The notes beneath the pieces are model-generated. The model saw only the letters and a program-made list of their open reading frames with translations. It was not told the origin of the DNA and did not search any database. A stretch of 64,000 nt of DNA. Origin: Nocardioides sp. Lineage in GTDB: Bacteria > Actinomycetota > Actinomycetes > Propionibacteriales > Nocardioidaceae. The stretch spans positions 1 through 64,000 of the forward strand of contig JAUYLL010000125.1 of assembly GCA_030698375.1 (NCBI GenBank), in the 5' to 3' direction. Positions 50,429 to 58,500 of this stretch are shown here, piece after piece. The position numbers and the translations under genes are program-made. Position 1 is the first letter of the stretch. The number at the start of each line of letters is the position of its first letter.

Positions 50429-51628
50429 TCAGCCCTCCGGAGCGGAGAGCAGGGTGACGACGCAGGCGCCGCCGAGGCCCAGGTTGTGCTGGAGGCCCAG
50501 CCGCGCACCCTCGACCTGACGTGCGTCGGCCTTGCCACGCAGCTGCCAGGTGAGCTCGGCGACCTGCGCCACTCCGGTCGCACCCAGCGGGTGCCCCTTG
50601 GAGATGAGCCCCCCGGAGGGGTTGACCACCCAGTCGCCGCCGTACGTCGTGGCCCCGGACTCCACGAGCTTGCCGCCCTCACCCGGTGCGCACATGCCCA
50701 GGCCCTCGTAGGTGATGATCTCGTTGATCGAGAAGCAGTCGTGCAGCTCGACGACGTCGACCTCGTCGATGCTGCGGCCGGTCGCCGAGAACAGTTGCTC
50801 GGCGGCGAGTCTCGTCATCGGCGCGCCCACGGCGTCGATCATCGACCCGGTGCCGAAGCTGTCGGCGGTGTCGGTGACCAGCGCCTGGCCGAGGATCTCC
50901 ACCGCGGAGTCCTGGAGCCCGTGCTCGCGGACAAACCGCTCGCTGACCACGATCGCCGCGGCCGCACCGTCCGAGGTCGGCGAGCACTGCGAGCGCGTGA
51001 GCGGCTCGTGGACGGGCTTGTCCGCGAGCACCTGCTCGAGCGTGTAGGCGTCCTGGAACTGGGCGTACGGGTTGTTCGTCGAGTGCTGGTGGTTCTTCAC
51101 CGCGACGGCGGCCATCTGCTCGACCGTCGTGCCGTAGCGCTCCCGGTGCTCGCGTGCGGCGTTGCCGAAGACCTGCGCGGTCATCGGACCGCTCCCCCAG
51201 CCGTACGCCGGCACCATCACGCCGAGGGTTCCGTCCAGGACCGTGACCCCCGGGGTGCTTCCGGCGCCGCCGGCCAGCGCCTCACGAGTCATCTGCTCGA
51301 AACCCACCGCCAGGGCCACGTCGACCACACCGGACTCCACCCACTCGCGCGCGAGGAAGAGCGCCGAGGAGCCGGTGGCGCAGTTGTTGTTGACGTTGAC
51401 GATCGGGATGCCGGTGTGGCCGAGCTCGTAGAGCGCCCGCTGGCCCTGGGTGGAGGCCCCGAAGACGTAACCCACCGCCGCGCGCTGGACCGCGTCGTAG
51501 GTGATGCCGGCATCCGCCAAAGCGCCACCGACGGCCTCGACGACCATCTGCGGGTAGGTCTTGCCGTTGGTCTCGATCTTGGTGAACTTCGTCATGCCGA
51601 CACCGGCGACGTAGGCGCGCGTGCTCAT
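50429..51628 (-). CDS. Thiolase-fold lipid-transfer protein (SCPx/Ltp1-like)
   Basis: The 399-residue protein (MSTRAYVAGVGMTKFTKIETNGKTYPQMVVEA) has the SCPx-type thiolase fold. The Cys nucleophile lies in IVNVNNNCATGSSALFLA, the His in SGGLISKGHPLGATGVAQ, and a third position in GLGGACVVTLL (Cys), so this is a catalytically complete thiolase, unlike the Ltp2-type aldolase at 35752. It probably performs thiolytic cleavage of a steroid or branched acyl-CoA. It belongs to the operon SnoaL-SDR-thiolase-LLM under the KstR-like box at 53006. The closest recall is Ltp1 (Rv2790c). Spacing to the LLM gene is 3 nt. Confidence 0.9.
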   Translation of the reverse strand: MSTRAYVAGVGMTKFTKIETNGKTYPQMVVEAVGGALADAGITYDAVQRAAVGYVFGASTQGQRALYELGHTGIPIVNVNNNCATGSSALFLAREWVESGVVDVALAVGFEQMTREALAGGAGSTPGVTVLDGTLGVMVPAYGWGSGPMTAQVFGNAAREHRERYGTTVEQMAAVAVKNHQHSTNNPYAQFQDAYTLEQVLADKPVHEPLTRSQCSPTSDGAAAAIVVSERFVREHGLQDSAVEILGQALVTDTADSFGTGSMIDAVGAPMTRLAAEQLFSATGRSIDEVDVVELHDCFSINEIITYEGLGMCAPGEGGKLVESGATTYGGDWVVNPSGGLISKGHPLGATGVAQVAELTWQLRGKADARQVEGARLGLQHNLGLGGACVVTLLSAPEG

Positions 51629-51643
51629 GGGGTTCCTCTCGGC

Positions 51644-52480
51644 TCAGCTCGGGTTCAGGGGAGGGTGCAGGGGGCCACCGCCGAAGATAGGGCGGTGAGA
51701 GGCGGGCTGGCGACCATCGTCCTCGGTGATCCCGTGCGCAGCCGCGTGCTCCGCGGTCACGACCACCTGGCCGGTGAGGTCTGCGGTGGCCGGGTCTGCA
51801 GCGAGCGCGGCGACGACGCGGCCCTGCAGGAGCGGGGTCTCGCCGTCGGCGATGCGGAAGCCCTCGAACTCCTCCAGCCCGCTGCCGATGAGCAGCTCGG
51901 TCTGGACGAGGCCCGGCCACAGGCCGACGACATGCACGCCGTGCGGCCGCAGCTCCAGGCCGGTGTCGGCGGTCATCTTGTCCAGCGCCGCCTTGCCCAT
52001 GCCGTAGAGCACCGAGTGCAGGTGGGCGCGGGCCCCGAACGACGACACGTTGACGACCAGGCCGTGGCCCTGGGCGATCAGCCCGGGGGCCGCCGCGTGC
52101 AGGGCGACGTAGTGCGGACGCAGCCCGACGCCGATCAGCGAGTCCCAGTCCTCGAGCGGTCGCTTCCAGAACGGCTCGGGCCGGAACGGGTTGACCATCG
52201 GGCCTGCCCAGACGTTGTTGACCAGCAGGTCCAGGCCGGGGCCCTCCTGGACGTCGAGGACGGTACGCCGGACCGCGGCGTCGTCGGTGTGGTCGCAGAC
52301 CACGGACACTCCCCCACCGCCGGCCGCGGCGCCGATCGCGTCGAGATCGGCCACCGTCGCCTCGAGGGCGTCGGCGTGCCGACCGGTGACGTGCACCGTC
52401 CAGCCGGCCTCGGCCAGACCCAGCGCGATGCCCTTGCCGACGCCGCGGCTGCCGCCGGTGACCAGGGCGGTGCGGCTCAC
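51644..52480 (-). CDS. SDR-family oxidoreductase (DHRS1-like)
   Basis: The protein has 278 residues from the GTG at 52480, which overlaps the SnoaL stop; the 360-residue track ORF adds sequence from another frame. Cofactor motif ALVTGGSRGVGKGIALGLAEAG, LLVNNVWAG (NNxxG), catalytic Ser in VVNVSSFGARAH and YGMGK give a complete SDR set. A loop after position 110 (MVNPFRPEPFWKRPLEDWD) is of the DHRS1 style. The likely job is oxidation of a 3-hydroxyacyl- or sterol-like substrate, which would suit a beta-oxidation step ahead of the thiolase downstream. Regulated with its operon by the KstR-like box. Confidence 0.9.
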   Translation of the reverse strand: MSRTALVTGGSRGVGKGIALGLAEAGWTVHVTGRHADALEATVADLDAIGAAAGGGGVSVVCDHTDDAAVRRTVLDVQEGPGLDLLVNNVWAGPMVNPFRPEPFWKRPLEDWDSLIGVGLRPHYVALHAAAPGLIAQGHGLVVNVSSFGARAHLHSVLYGMGKAALDKMTADTGLELRPHGVHVVGLWPGLVQTELLIGSGLEEFEGFRIADGETPLLQGRVVAALAADPATADLTGQVVVTAEHAAAHGITEDDGRQPASHRPIFGGGPLHPPLNPS

Positions 52481-52995
52481 TCGATCCCGCCCATCACCAG
52501 CGCGTCGTCGGGCAGCGGACGGACCATGCCCCACAGCATCCGAACGGCGGAGGTGGCGATGCGCCACTCGCCGTCGACGCGGCGGTAGGTGTCGTCGTAC
52601 GCGATGCCGCTGACGGTCTCCGAGCGCCCGACCGTGTCGACCTGGCGGAACCGCAGGCTCCAGGTGCCGGTCGCCTCGTCGCCGTCGACGGTGATCACCG
52701 GGTGGCCGGCGTGGTGCATGTCCCACACGGCGTAGGACCCGTCCTCGGCCCTCTTCAGCGCGACGGCGGCGAACATCTCGACGAGCGCCTCACGTCCCTC
52801 GAAGCGCCCCAGCGGGCCGTAGTCGCAGACCGCGTCCTCGACGAAGGAGGCTCGAAAGGTCTCCATGTCCTTGCCGTCGGCGGCCTGGAGGTAGCGGTGC
52901 TTGAGCGTCCGGATGGCCTCGAGGTCCTCGAGCCAGGCGAGCCGCGCGGCGAGGTCGGTGGGCTGGCTGGTGTCCTGGTCAGTGTCGTGGGTCAC
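52477..52995 (-). CDS. SnoaL-like (NTF2 fold) protein
   Basis: The 172-residue protein (GTG start at 52995) has the SnoaL pattern LAWLEDLEAIRTLKHRYLQAADGKDMETFRASFVEDAVCDYGPLGRFEGREALVEMF, ending with WRIATSAVRMLWGMVRPL. An Asp-rich N-terminal tail (HDTDQDTSQPTD) precedes it. It heads the minus-strand KstR-like operon, with its start 11 nt from the operator at 53006. Such proteins are often small isomerases/dehydratases or dioxygenase-like subunits; activity is not assigned. It is a counterpart of the SnoaL-like gene at 42963 in the other cluster. Confidence 0.86.
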   Translation of the reverse strand: MTHDTDQDTSQPTDLAARLAWLEDLEAIRTLKHRYLQAADGKDMETFRASFVEDAVCDYGPLGRFEGREALVEMFAAVALKRAEDGSYAVWDMHHAGHPVITVDGDEATGTWSLRFRQVDTVGRSETVSGIAYDDTYRRVDGEWRIATSAVRMLWGMVRPLPDDALVMGGIE

Positions 52996-53005
52996 CCCGG
53001 CATAC

Positions 53006-53019
53006 TAGAACTTGTTTCA
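53006..53019. promoter_or_regulatory. KstR-like operator between SnoaL-operon and LLM gene
   Basis: TAGAACTTGTTTCA fits TnnAACnnGTTnnA, the consensus of KstR, the cholesterol catabolism repressor. It lies between divergent starts (52995 and 53041), so it should control both. Confidence 0.8.
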
Positions 53020-53040
53020 GTTTCGCGAGAAGGTGTCGTC

Positions 53041-54054
53041 ATGAAGGTTGATCTCCAGCTCGATGCGCGGCCCGGCGAGGCCGCCGACCGCGCTCGTGTC
53101 CTCACCGGCAGCGGTGCCGACGGCCTGTTCACGTTCGAGGGGCCGCACGACGTCTTCCTCCCCCTCGCGGAGGCAGCAGGTGCGGTCGAGACCGACCTGA
53201 TGACCAACGTCGCCATCGCGCTCCCCCGCAGCCCGATGCACCTGGCCCACACCGCCTGGGACCTGCAGATGGTGAGTGGTGGACGGTTCCGCCTCGGGCT
53301 CGGCTCGCAGATCCGGCCGCACATCGAGCACCGGTACGGCAGCACCTGGGACCGGCCGGCCGCGCGGATGCGCGAGTGGGTGCTCGCGGTCAAGGCGATC
53401 CTCGGCGCCTGGCAGGACCGCACCCGCCTGGACTTCCGCGGCGAGTTCACCCGGCACACCCTGATGACACCGAACTTCGACCCCGGCCCGCTCCCGTACG
53501 GCGTTCCGCCCGTGCTGCTGGGTGCGCTCGGCCCGGTGATGACCCGCACCGCCGCGGAAGTCGCGGACGGCCTGCTCGTGATGCCGTTCAACTCCGCCGA
53601 GCACTTCCGAGAGCGCACCCTCCCCGCAGTGGCCGAGGGTCTCGAGCGCGGAGGCCGCGAGCCGGGCGACCTCGCGGTGCTGCCGCAGGTGATCTGTGCC
53701 GTGGGGCGGACCCCCGCCGAGGTCGAGGCCGCGTCGATCGGGGTGCGCGCGCTCGTCGGCTTCTACGGCTCCACGCCGGCGTACCGCCCCGTCCTCGAGG
53801 TCGCCGGGCGCGAGTCGTTGCAGCCGGAGCTGAACCAGCTCTCCAAGCAGGGCGACTTCGCCGCGATGGCCGACCTCGTCGACGACGACCTGCTCGACAC
53901 CATCGCGGTCCGCGGGACGCCGGAGCAGTGCGCCGCCGAGATCGACCGCCGGTTCGGCGGGCACACCGACCGGATCTGCGTGTACTTCCCCGGCGTGGAC
54001 GTCCCCGCCGACCTGCTGGCCGACCTGGTGGCCGCGATCCACCGCCTCGGCTGA
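53041..54054 (+). CDS. LLM-class F420-dependent oxidoreductase
   Basis: The 337-residue protein starts MKVDLQLDARPGEAADRARVLTGSGADGLFTFEGPHDVFLPLAEAA from the ATG at 53041, which has AGAAGG upstream. LMTNVAIALPRSPMHLAHTAWDLQMVSGGRFRLGLGSQIRPHIEHRYGSTW is diagnostic of the TIGR03617-type F420 enzymes common in mycobacterial steroid-linked loci. The end DTIAVRGTPEQCAAEIDRRFGGHTDRICVYFPGVDV is also family-typical. The KstR-like box at 53006 lies 21 nt upstream. The exact reaction is unknown. The convergent fadD stop lies 3 nt downstream. The 113 extra residues in the track ORF belong to the divergent SnoaL region. Confidence 0.9.
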   Translation: MKVDLQLDARPGEAADRARVLTGSGADGLFTFEGPHDVFLPLAEAAGAVETDLMTNVAIALPRSPMHLAHTAWDLQMVSGGRFRLGLGSQIRPHIEHRYGSTWDRPAARMREWVLAVKAILGAWQDRTRLDFRGEFTRHTLMTPNFDPGPLPYGVPPVLLGALGPVMTRTAAEVADGLLVMPFNSAEHFRERTLPAVAEGLERGGREPGDLAVLPQVICAVGRTPAEVEAASIGVRALVGFYGSTPAYRPVLEVAGRESLQPELNQLSKQGDFAAMADLVDDDLLDTIAVRGTPEQCAAEIDRRFGGHTDRICVYFPGVDVPADLLADLVAAIHRLG

Positions 54055-54057
54055 CAG

Positions 54058-55638
54058 TCAGACCGAGCGGTTCGAGCCCTCCCAGTACTGGGCGCGGATC
54101 GCCTTCTTGTCGAGCTTGCCGATCGGGGTGAGCGGGATGGCGTCGACGTAGTCGATGGACTTCGGCGACTGGACCGATCCCTTGGCCTCCTTGACCGACT
54201 CCTGGAGCTCGGCGGTCAGCGTCGCCTCGTCGACCTCGGCGCCGTCACGGAGCTTGACGACGGCCTTGACCGCCTCGCCCCACTTCTCGTCGGGCACGCC
54301 GATGACCGCGGCCGCGGCGACCGCGGGGTGGGCCGAGAGGACGTCCTCGACCTCACGCGGGAAGACGTTGAACCCGCCGGTGACGATCATGTCCTTCTTG
54401 CGGTCGACGATGGTGAGGAAGCCGTCGCGGTCGGCGCGGGCGATGTCGCCGGTGTGCAGCCAGCCGCCGCGCAGCGCCTCCTCTGTCTCGGCGGGCTTGT
54501 TCCAGTAGCCCTTCATCACCAGCGGACCGCGCACGCAGATCTCGCCGGGCTCCCCCGCGGGCACCTCGTTGAGGTCGTCGTCGAGCAGACGCACGTCGAG
54601 CCACGGCACCGGGCGGCCGCAGGAGGCCAGTCGCGCGTCGTCCTCGACGTCGTGCTCGTCGGTGCGCATCACGCTGATGGTCATGCCGCACTCGGTCTGG
54701 CCGTAGTACTGGAAGAACACCGACCCCAGCTTGGCGATGCCCTCCTTGAGGCGGGCCGGCGACATCGGGGCAGCACCGTAGAACAGGGTCCGCAGGCTCG
54801 AGGTGTCGCGCTTCTCGAGGTCCGGGTGGTCCAGGAGCATGTAGATCATCGTCGGCACCAGCATCGTGGCGTCGATCTTGTGCTCCTCGATCGCCGCGAG
54901 CACCGCCCCGGGCTCGAAGTACGGCAGCACGTAGAGCGCCCCGCCCTTCATCAGCGTCGGGATGAAGAACGCCGCACCCGCGTGACTCAGCGGCGTCGCC
55001 ATGAGGAACTTCGGCTGCTCGGGCCACTCCCAGTCCGAGAGCTGGATCTGGTTGAGCGCGGCGCCGGCGCGGTAGGCCCCCATGACGCCCTTCGGCTTGC
55101 CGGTGGTGCCGCCGGTGTAGACCAGGCTGCTGAGGTCGTCCGCCTCGACCTCGGCGGCGACGAGGCGCTGGGGCTCGAAGGTCTCGGCCAGCGCCAGGAT
55201 GTCGGTGCCGACCTCGGACGGGCCGAGGGAGAGCAGGTTGGTCAGCGTCGGGACCCGCTCGGCCAGCTCGGCGACCCGCGCGTCGAAGCTCGGGTCGAAG
55301 ACGATCGTCTCGATCGCGGCGTCCTCGAGGACGTAGGCGTGGTCGTCGGAGGAGCCCATCGCGCTCAGCGGCGTGTTGCGGCAGCCGCTGACCATCGCCG
55401 CACCGAGCGCCACCAGCACCTCGGGCCGGTTCGGCGAGAGCAACGCGGTCGTGGAGCCCTGGGTGATGCCGAGGGAGTCGAGCGCCTGGGCGAAGGTGCT
55501 CATCCGGTCGCGCAGCTGTCCGCCGGTGAGGACGATGTCGCCGAGGTAGAGGGCGGGCTTGTCCTGGTGGCGGTCGAGCGCGCGGACGAGGAGGTCGCCG
55601 ACGAAGGCCGGGCGGTGCAGGAGGGAGTCGCTGGTCAT
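54058..55638 (-). CDS. Acyl-CoA synthetase (FadD-type)
   Basis: The protein has 526 residues from the ATG at 55638 (MTSDSLLHRPAFVGDLLVRALDRHQDKPALY); the track's longer start lies beyond the operator. Motifs are the ATP loop LVYTGGTTGKPKGVMGAY, FQYYGQTECGMTISVM, the hinge LHTGDIARADRDGFLTIVDRKKDMIVTGGFNVFP and catalytic Lys in LTPIGKLDKKAIRAQYW. All three adenylation core motifs are intact. It should activate a carboxylic acid (steroid or aromatic side chain) to its CoA ester. A KstR-like box is 12 nt upstream of the start. Its promoter therefore overlaps the 3' end of the upstream thioesterase gene. Confidence 0.9.
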   Translation of the reverse strand: MTSDSLLHRPAFVGDLLVRALDRHQDKPALYLGDIVLTGGQLRDRMSTFAQALDSLGITQGSTTALLSPNRPEVLVALGAAMVSGCRNTPLSAMGSSDDHAYVLEDAAIETIVFDPSFDARVAELAERVPTLTNLLSLGPSEVGTDILALAETFEPQRLVAAEVEADDLSSLVYTGGTTGKPKGVMGAYRAGAALNQIQLSDWEWPEQPKFLMATPLSHAGAAFFIPTLMKGGALYVLPYFEPGAVLAAIEEHKIDATMLVPTMIYMLLDHPDLEKRDTSSLRTLFYGAAPMSPARLKEGIAKLGSVFFQYYGQTECGMTISVMRTDEHDVEDDARLASCGRPVPWLDVRLLDDDLNEVPAGEPGEICVRGPLVMKGYWNKPAETEEALRGGWLHTGDIARADRDGFLTIVDRKKDMIVTGGFNVFPREVEDVLSAHPAVAAAAVIGVPDEKWGEAVKAVVKLRDGAEVDEATLTAELQESVKEAKGSVQSPKSIDYVDAIPLTPIGKLDKKAIRAQYWEGSNRSV

Positions 55639-55649
55639 GGCCGACACCC

Positions 55650-55663
55650 TAGAACGTGTTTCA
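55650..55663 (-). promoter_or_regulatory. KstR-like operator upstream of fadD
   Basis: TAGAACGTGTTTCA fits TnnAACnnGTTnnA. It ends 12 nt upstream of the fadD start and overlaps the stop codon of the thioesterase gene. Confidence 0.8.
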
Positions 55664-56323
55664 GTTCTCGGCCAGGGTCTCGGCCATCGCGGCCGCTGCG
55701 CCGGACACGTCGATGACCACGAAGAGCCCCTCCGCGCTGACGCAGACCTCGCCGTCCGGGGTGAGCACCTCACCGGTGGTGACGATCCGCCGGCCGTCGA
55801 CCGAGACCTGGCGGGCCACCACCTGGAGCGGCACGAACAGCGGCGTGCGCCGGTGGTAGCGCAGGGCCAGCTTGGCGGTCATCCCCGAGGTGCCGGCCCA
55901 GTGGTTGGCCATCCCCAGTGCGTGGTCGAGCACGAGCGCGGTGCAGCCGCCGTGCACGTGACCGGGCGGCCCCTGGTAGGCCAGGCCGAAGGTCACCTCG
56001 CCGCTGACCTCCTTCTCACTGCGGCCCTGGACCACCAATGGCGGGGCGAGCGCGTTCTCGGGCCCGGTCACCGGGTCGTGGCGCGTCATCTCGAGCCCGC
56101 CGACGCCCCACATCTGCCGGATCCGCTCACCGAGATCCGGCGCGTGGTCCTCGAGGTGGTCGGCGAGCCGCTCGAGCTCGCCGGCAACGCCCTCGAGGTC
56201 GGCCGCGGAGCCGCGGCCGGCGCGCACCAGCCCGTCCACGACGCGGCGTGCCGCGCGCACCGCCCGGTCGACCCCGTCCTTCGTCGGCTCTGCCACCAGC
56301 TCGGGCGCCCACTCGTCGGTCAT
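55661..56323 (-). CDS. PaaI-type hotdog thioesterase
   Basis: The 220-residue protein (MTDEWAPELVAEPTKDGVDRAVRAARRVVDGLVRAGRGS) has an extra N-terminal helical part of about 90 residues and then a PaaI-like hotdog domain: FGLAYQGPPGHVHGGCTALVLDHALGMANHW, MTAKLALRYHRRTPLFVPLQVVARQVSVDGRRIVTTGEVL. GHVHGG carries the catalytic HGG signature of PaaI thioesterases. It probably frees CoA from stalled acyl-CoA intermediates. A KstR-like box lies 12 nt upstream of its start, and its stop overlaps the next KstR-like box. Substrate unknown. Confidence 0.9.
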   Translation of the reverse strand: MTDEWAPELVAEPTKDGVDRAVRAARRVVDGLVRAGRGSAADLEGVAGELERLADHLEDHAPDLGERIRQMWGVGGLEMTRHDPVTGPENALAPPLVVQGRSEKEVSGEVTFGLAYQGPPGHVHGGCTALVLDHALGMANHWAGTSGMTAKLALRYHRRTPLFVPLQVVARQVSVDGRRIVTTGEVLTPDGEVCVSAEGLFVVIDVSGAAAAMAETLAEN

Positions 56324-56333
56324 GGCACCGATC

Positions 56334-56948
56334 CTAGAACGTGTTCCACTCCGAGGGGGACCGGCGGCGCCGACGCTCCTCGCGACCCCGCAGCCACCAG
56401 GCCGCGAGCGCCCCGCCGAGCGCGCCGAAGAGGTGGGACTGCCACGAGACGCCCGGCTGGCCGGGAAGCACGCCCCACAGCAGCCCGCCGTACGCCAGCA
56501 GCAGGACGACGCCGAGGGCGATCTCGCCCACGCGCAGGCTGAAGACGCCCCGCAGGATCAGGTAGAGCAACCAGCCGAAGACCAGCGTCGAGGCACCGAG
56601 GTGGATCGTGTACGTCGGCGCGACGAGCCAGGTGCCCATCCCGCCGACCAGCCACACGATCGCGGTGACCGCGAGGCCGCGGGCCAGGTGCGTGGCCAGC
56701 ACCAGGAAACCGAGGACGAGCACCGGGATCGTGTTGCCGATCAGGTGTCCCCAGCCGGCGTGCAGCAGCGGGGCCAGCAGGACGCCGATGACACCGTCGT
56801 CGCTGCGGGGACGAATGCCGCCCCCGTCGAGGGTGCCGCCGAGCAGGGTGTCGACCCCCTCGAGCACCCACAGCACGACGACGAAGGCGAGGGTCACCGC
56901 GGCGGCGGTGCGCCACCGGGGAGCGCGGTCCCGGACCGCGGCGCTCAC
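56334..56948 (-). CDS. Rhomboid-family intramembrane serine protease
   Basis: The protein has about 204 residues from the GTG at 56948 (VSAAVRDRAPRWRTAAAVTLAFVVVLW); upstream GTGs at about 56960 are alternatives since a good ribosome site is lacking. Six transmembrane segments are visible. The Ser nucleophile is in THLGAST-type HLGASTLVFGWLLYLIL (GAS), with the His in SWQSHLFGALGGALAAW. WGHLIGNTIPVLVLGF gives the HxxxN oxyanion-type motif. The stop TAG at 56334-56336 overlaps the KstR-like box by two bases. It lies 20 nt downstream of the DsbA gene. The substrate is unknown. Confidence 0.88.
   Translation of the reverse strand: MSAAVRDRAPRWRTAAAVTLAFVVVLWVLEGVDTLLGGTLDGGGIRPRSDDGVIGVLLAPLLHAGWGHLIGNTIPVLVLGFLVLATHLARGLAVTAIVWLVGGMGTWLVAPTYTIHLGASTLVFGWLLYLILRGVFSLRVGEIALGVVLLLAYGGLLWGVLPGQPGVSWQSHLFGALGGALAAWWLRGREERRRRRSPSEWNTF
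56335..56348 (-). promoter_or_regulatory. KstR-like operator upstream of the thioesterase gene
   Basis: TAGAACGTGTTCCA fits TnnAACnnGTTnnA and is the most symmetric of the three. It lies 12 nt from the thioesterase start and inside the rhomboid 3' end. Confidence 0.8.
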
Positions 56949-56968
56949 GCCTCCGCCCACACCCACGC

Positions 56969-57736
56969 TCAGCTGCCGATGCGGTCGCGGAGCGTCGCGA
57001 TCACCTCGGCGAGCGTCTCGCCGCCGAGCTGCTCGCCGTCGACGACGACGGTCGGGGTGCCGGTGAAGCCCTTGTCGCTGAAGTCGGCGGTGGCGTCGAC
57101 GACCCACTGCTCGAACTGCAGGTCCTCGATCCCCGGACGTACGGCGGACTCCTCGGCGCCGGCTTCGACGGCCAGGGCCACGAGCTCGTCGTCGGTGGGC
57201 TCGCCGGCACCGCCCTCGGTCGGCTGCTGGGCGAAGAGCAGGTCGTGGAAGGCCTTGGCCTCCTCGGCCCCGGTGGTGTCGAGGACCACGGCCATGGCGT
57301 TGGCCGCGCGCCGGGGGAACTGTGTCTCCGAGCTCCTGTCGAGGATCGCCACGGGGAAGATCTCGAGGCGGAGGTCGCCGGCGTCGGCCGCGGCGGTGAG
57401 CTCGTCGTTCATCTCGGCCTCGAACGCCCCACAGACCGGGCAGAGGAAGTCGGAGTAGACCTCGACCGTCATCGGCGCGTCCTCGGCGCCGTAGCCCACC
57501 GCGTAGGTCTGGGAAGCGCCGGCCGGTGGTGTGCTCGGCTTGCCGGTGTCCTCGGTGCCCGACTGCCACCACACGAAGAGACCGACCAGCAGGGCCCCGA
57601 CGAGCAGGACGGCGCCACCGATCAGCAGTTGGCGCCGACGCTCGCGTCGGGTCTGCTCGGCACGGATCGCAGCAGCACGCTCGGCGGCCGCTCGGGAGGC
57701 GGCGCTGCGGCTGGCCGCGGACTTCTTCTTCGACAC
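56969..57736 (-). CDS. Membrane-anchored DsbA-family thiol oxidoreductase
   Basis: The protein has 255 residues from the GTG at 57736 ([35 protein letters not shown]), which follows a GAGAGG site. A highly basic helix is followed by one TM segment ([22 protein letters not shown]) and an extracytoplasmic thioredoxin fold with [12 protein letters not shown] (CPVC active site) and [14 protein letters not shown] (cis-Pro). It should make or isomerise disulfides in exported proteins. The GTG start is divergent from orn across about 90 nt. It is upstream of the rhomboid gene with 20 nt between, so an operon is likely. Confidence 0.92.
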   Translation of the reverse strand: MSKKKSAASRSAASRAAAERAAAIRAEQTRRERRRQLLIGGAVLLVGALLVGLFVWWQSGTEDTGKPSTPPAGASQTYAVGYGAEDAPMTVEVYSDFLCPVCGAFEAEMNDELTAAADAGDLRLEIFPVAILDRSSETQFPRRAANAMAVVLDTTGAEEAKAFHDLLFAQQPTEGGAGEPTDDELVALAVEAGAEESAVRPGIEDLQFEQWVVDATADFSDKGFTGTPTVVVDGEQLGGETLAEVIATLRDRIGS

Positions 57737-57825
57737 GGTCGGCCTCTCGGGTCTCGGGGGCGGTCCCCCCAACTGTAGTGAGCGCGACTGAGGGAACTCT
57801 GAGCGCGCCGAGTAGGGTCGCCCGG

Positions 57826-58500
57826 ATGAATGACCGACTGGTGTGGATCGACTGCGAGATGACCGGACTCGACCTTGAGGACGACGCGCTCATCGAGGTG
57901 GCTGCGCTCGTCACCGACTTCGACCTGAACGTCCTCGGGGACGGTGTCGAGGTGGTGATCCGGCCACCGGCCGAGGCCCTGGAGCAGATGATCGACTTCG
58001 TCCGCGAGATGCACGTCAGCTCGGGCCTGCTCGACCGGCTCGACGAGGGCGTCACCCTGGCCGAGGCCGAGGAGCGGGTCCTCGCCTACGTCCGCGAGCA
58101 CTGCCCCGACGGTGTGCGCCCCCCGCTGGCAGGCAACACCGTCGGCACCGACCGGCTGTTCCTGGCCCGCGACATGCCCACGCTGGAGGAGTTCCTCCAC
58201 TACCGCGTCGTCGACGTCTCGTCGATCAAGGAACTCGCCCGGCGCTGGCACCCCCGCGCCTACTTCGGCTCTCCGCCCAAGACCGGAAACCACCGGGCGC
58301 TGGCTGACATCCAGGAGAGCATCGAGGAGCTGCGCTACTACCGCGAGGCGGTCTTCGTCCCTTCGCCCGGCCCCGACTCCGCGCGGGCCAAGGAGATCGC
58401 GGCCACCCACGGCGGCTCGCTCACCGGCGCCGGGCAGGCCGCGGACGAGGTCTTGGCCGAGGTTCCGGAGAAAGCCACTGACGAGGCGCCGAAGGGATGA
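57826..58500 (+). CDS. orn: Oligoribonuclease (DEDDh exonuclease)
   Basis: Orn degrades 2-5 nt RNA and the pGpG/pApA products of cyclic-dinucleotide turnover. The 224-residue protein begins [20 protein letters not shown] (ATG 57826). The DEDDh set is seen in IDCEMTG (D, E), [12 protein letters not shown] (D) and [19 protein letters not shown] (H, D). The C-terminal extension of about 40 residues after the catalytic core is acidic ([17 protein letters not shown]). The stop overlaps the start of the ion-channel-like gene by 4 nt (ATGA), so translation of the two is coupled. Confidence 0.96.
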   Translation: MNDRLVWIDCEMTGLDLEDDALIEVAALVTDFDLNVLGDGVEVVIRPPAEALEQMIDFVREMHVSSGLLDRLDEGVTLAEAEERVLAYVREHCPDGVRPPLAGNTVGTDRLFLARDMPTLEEFLHYRVVDVSSIKELARRWHPRAYFGSPPKTGNHRALADIQESIEELRYYREAVFVPSPGPDSARAKEIAATHGGSLTGAGQAADEVLAEVPEKATDEAPKG

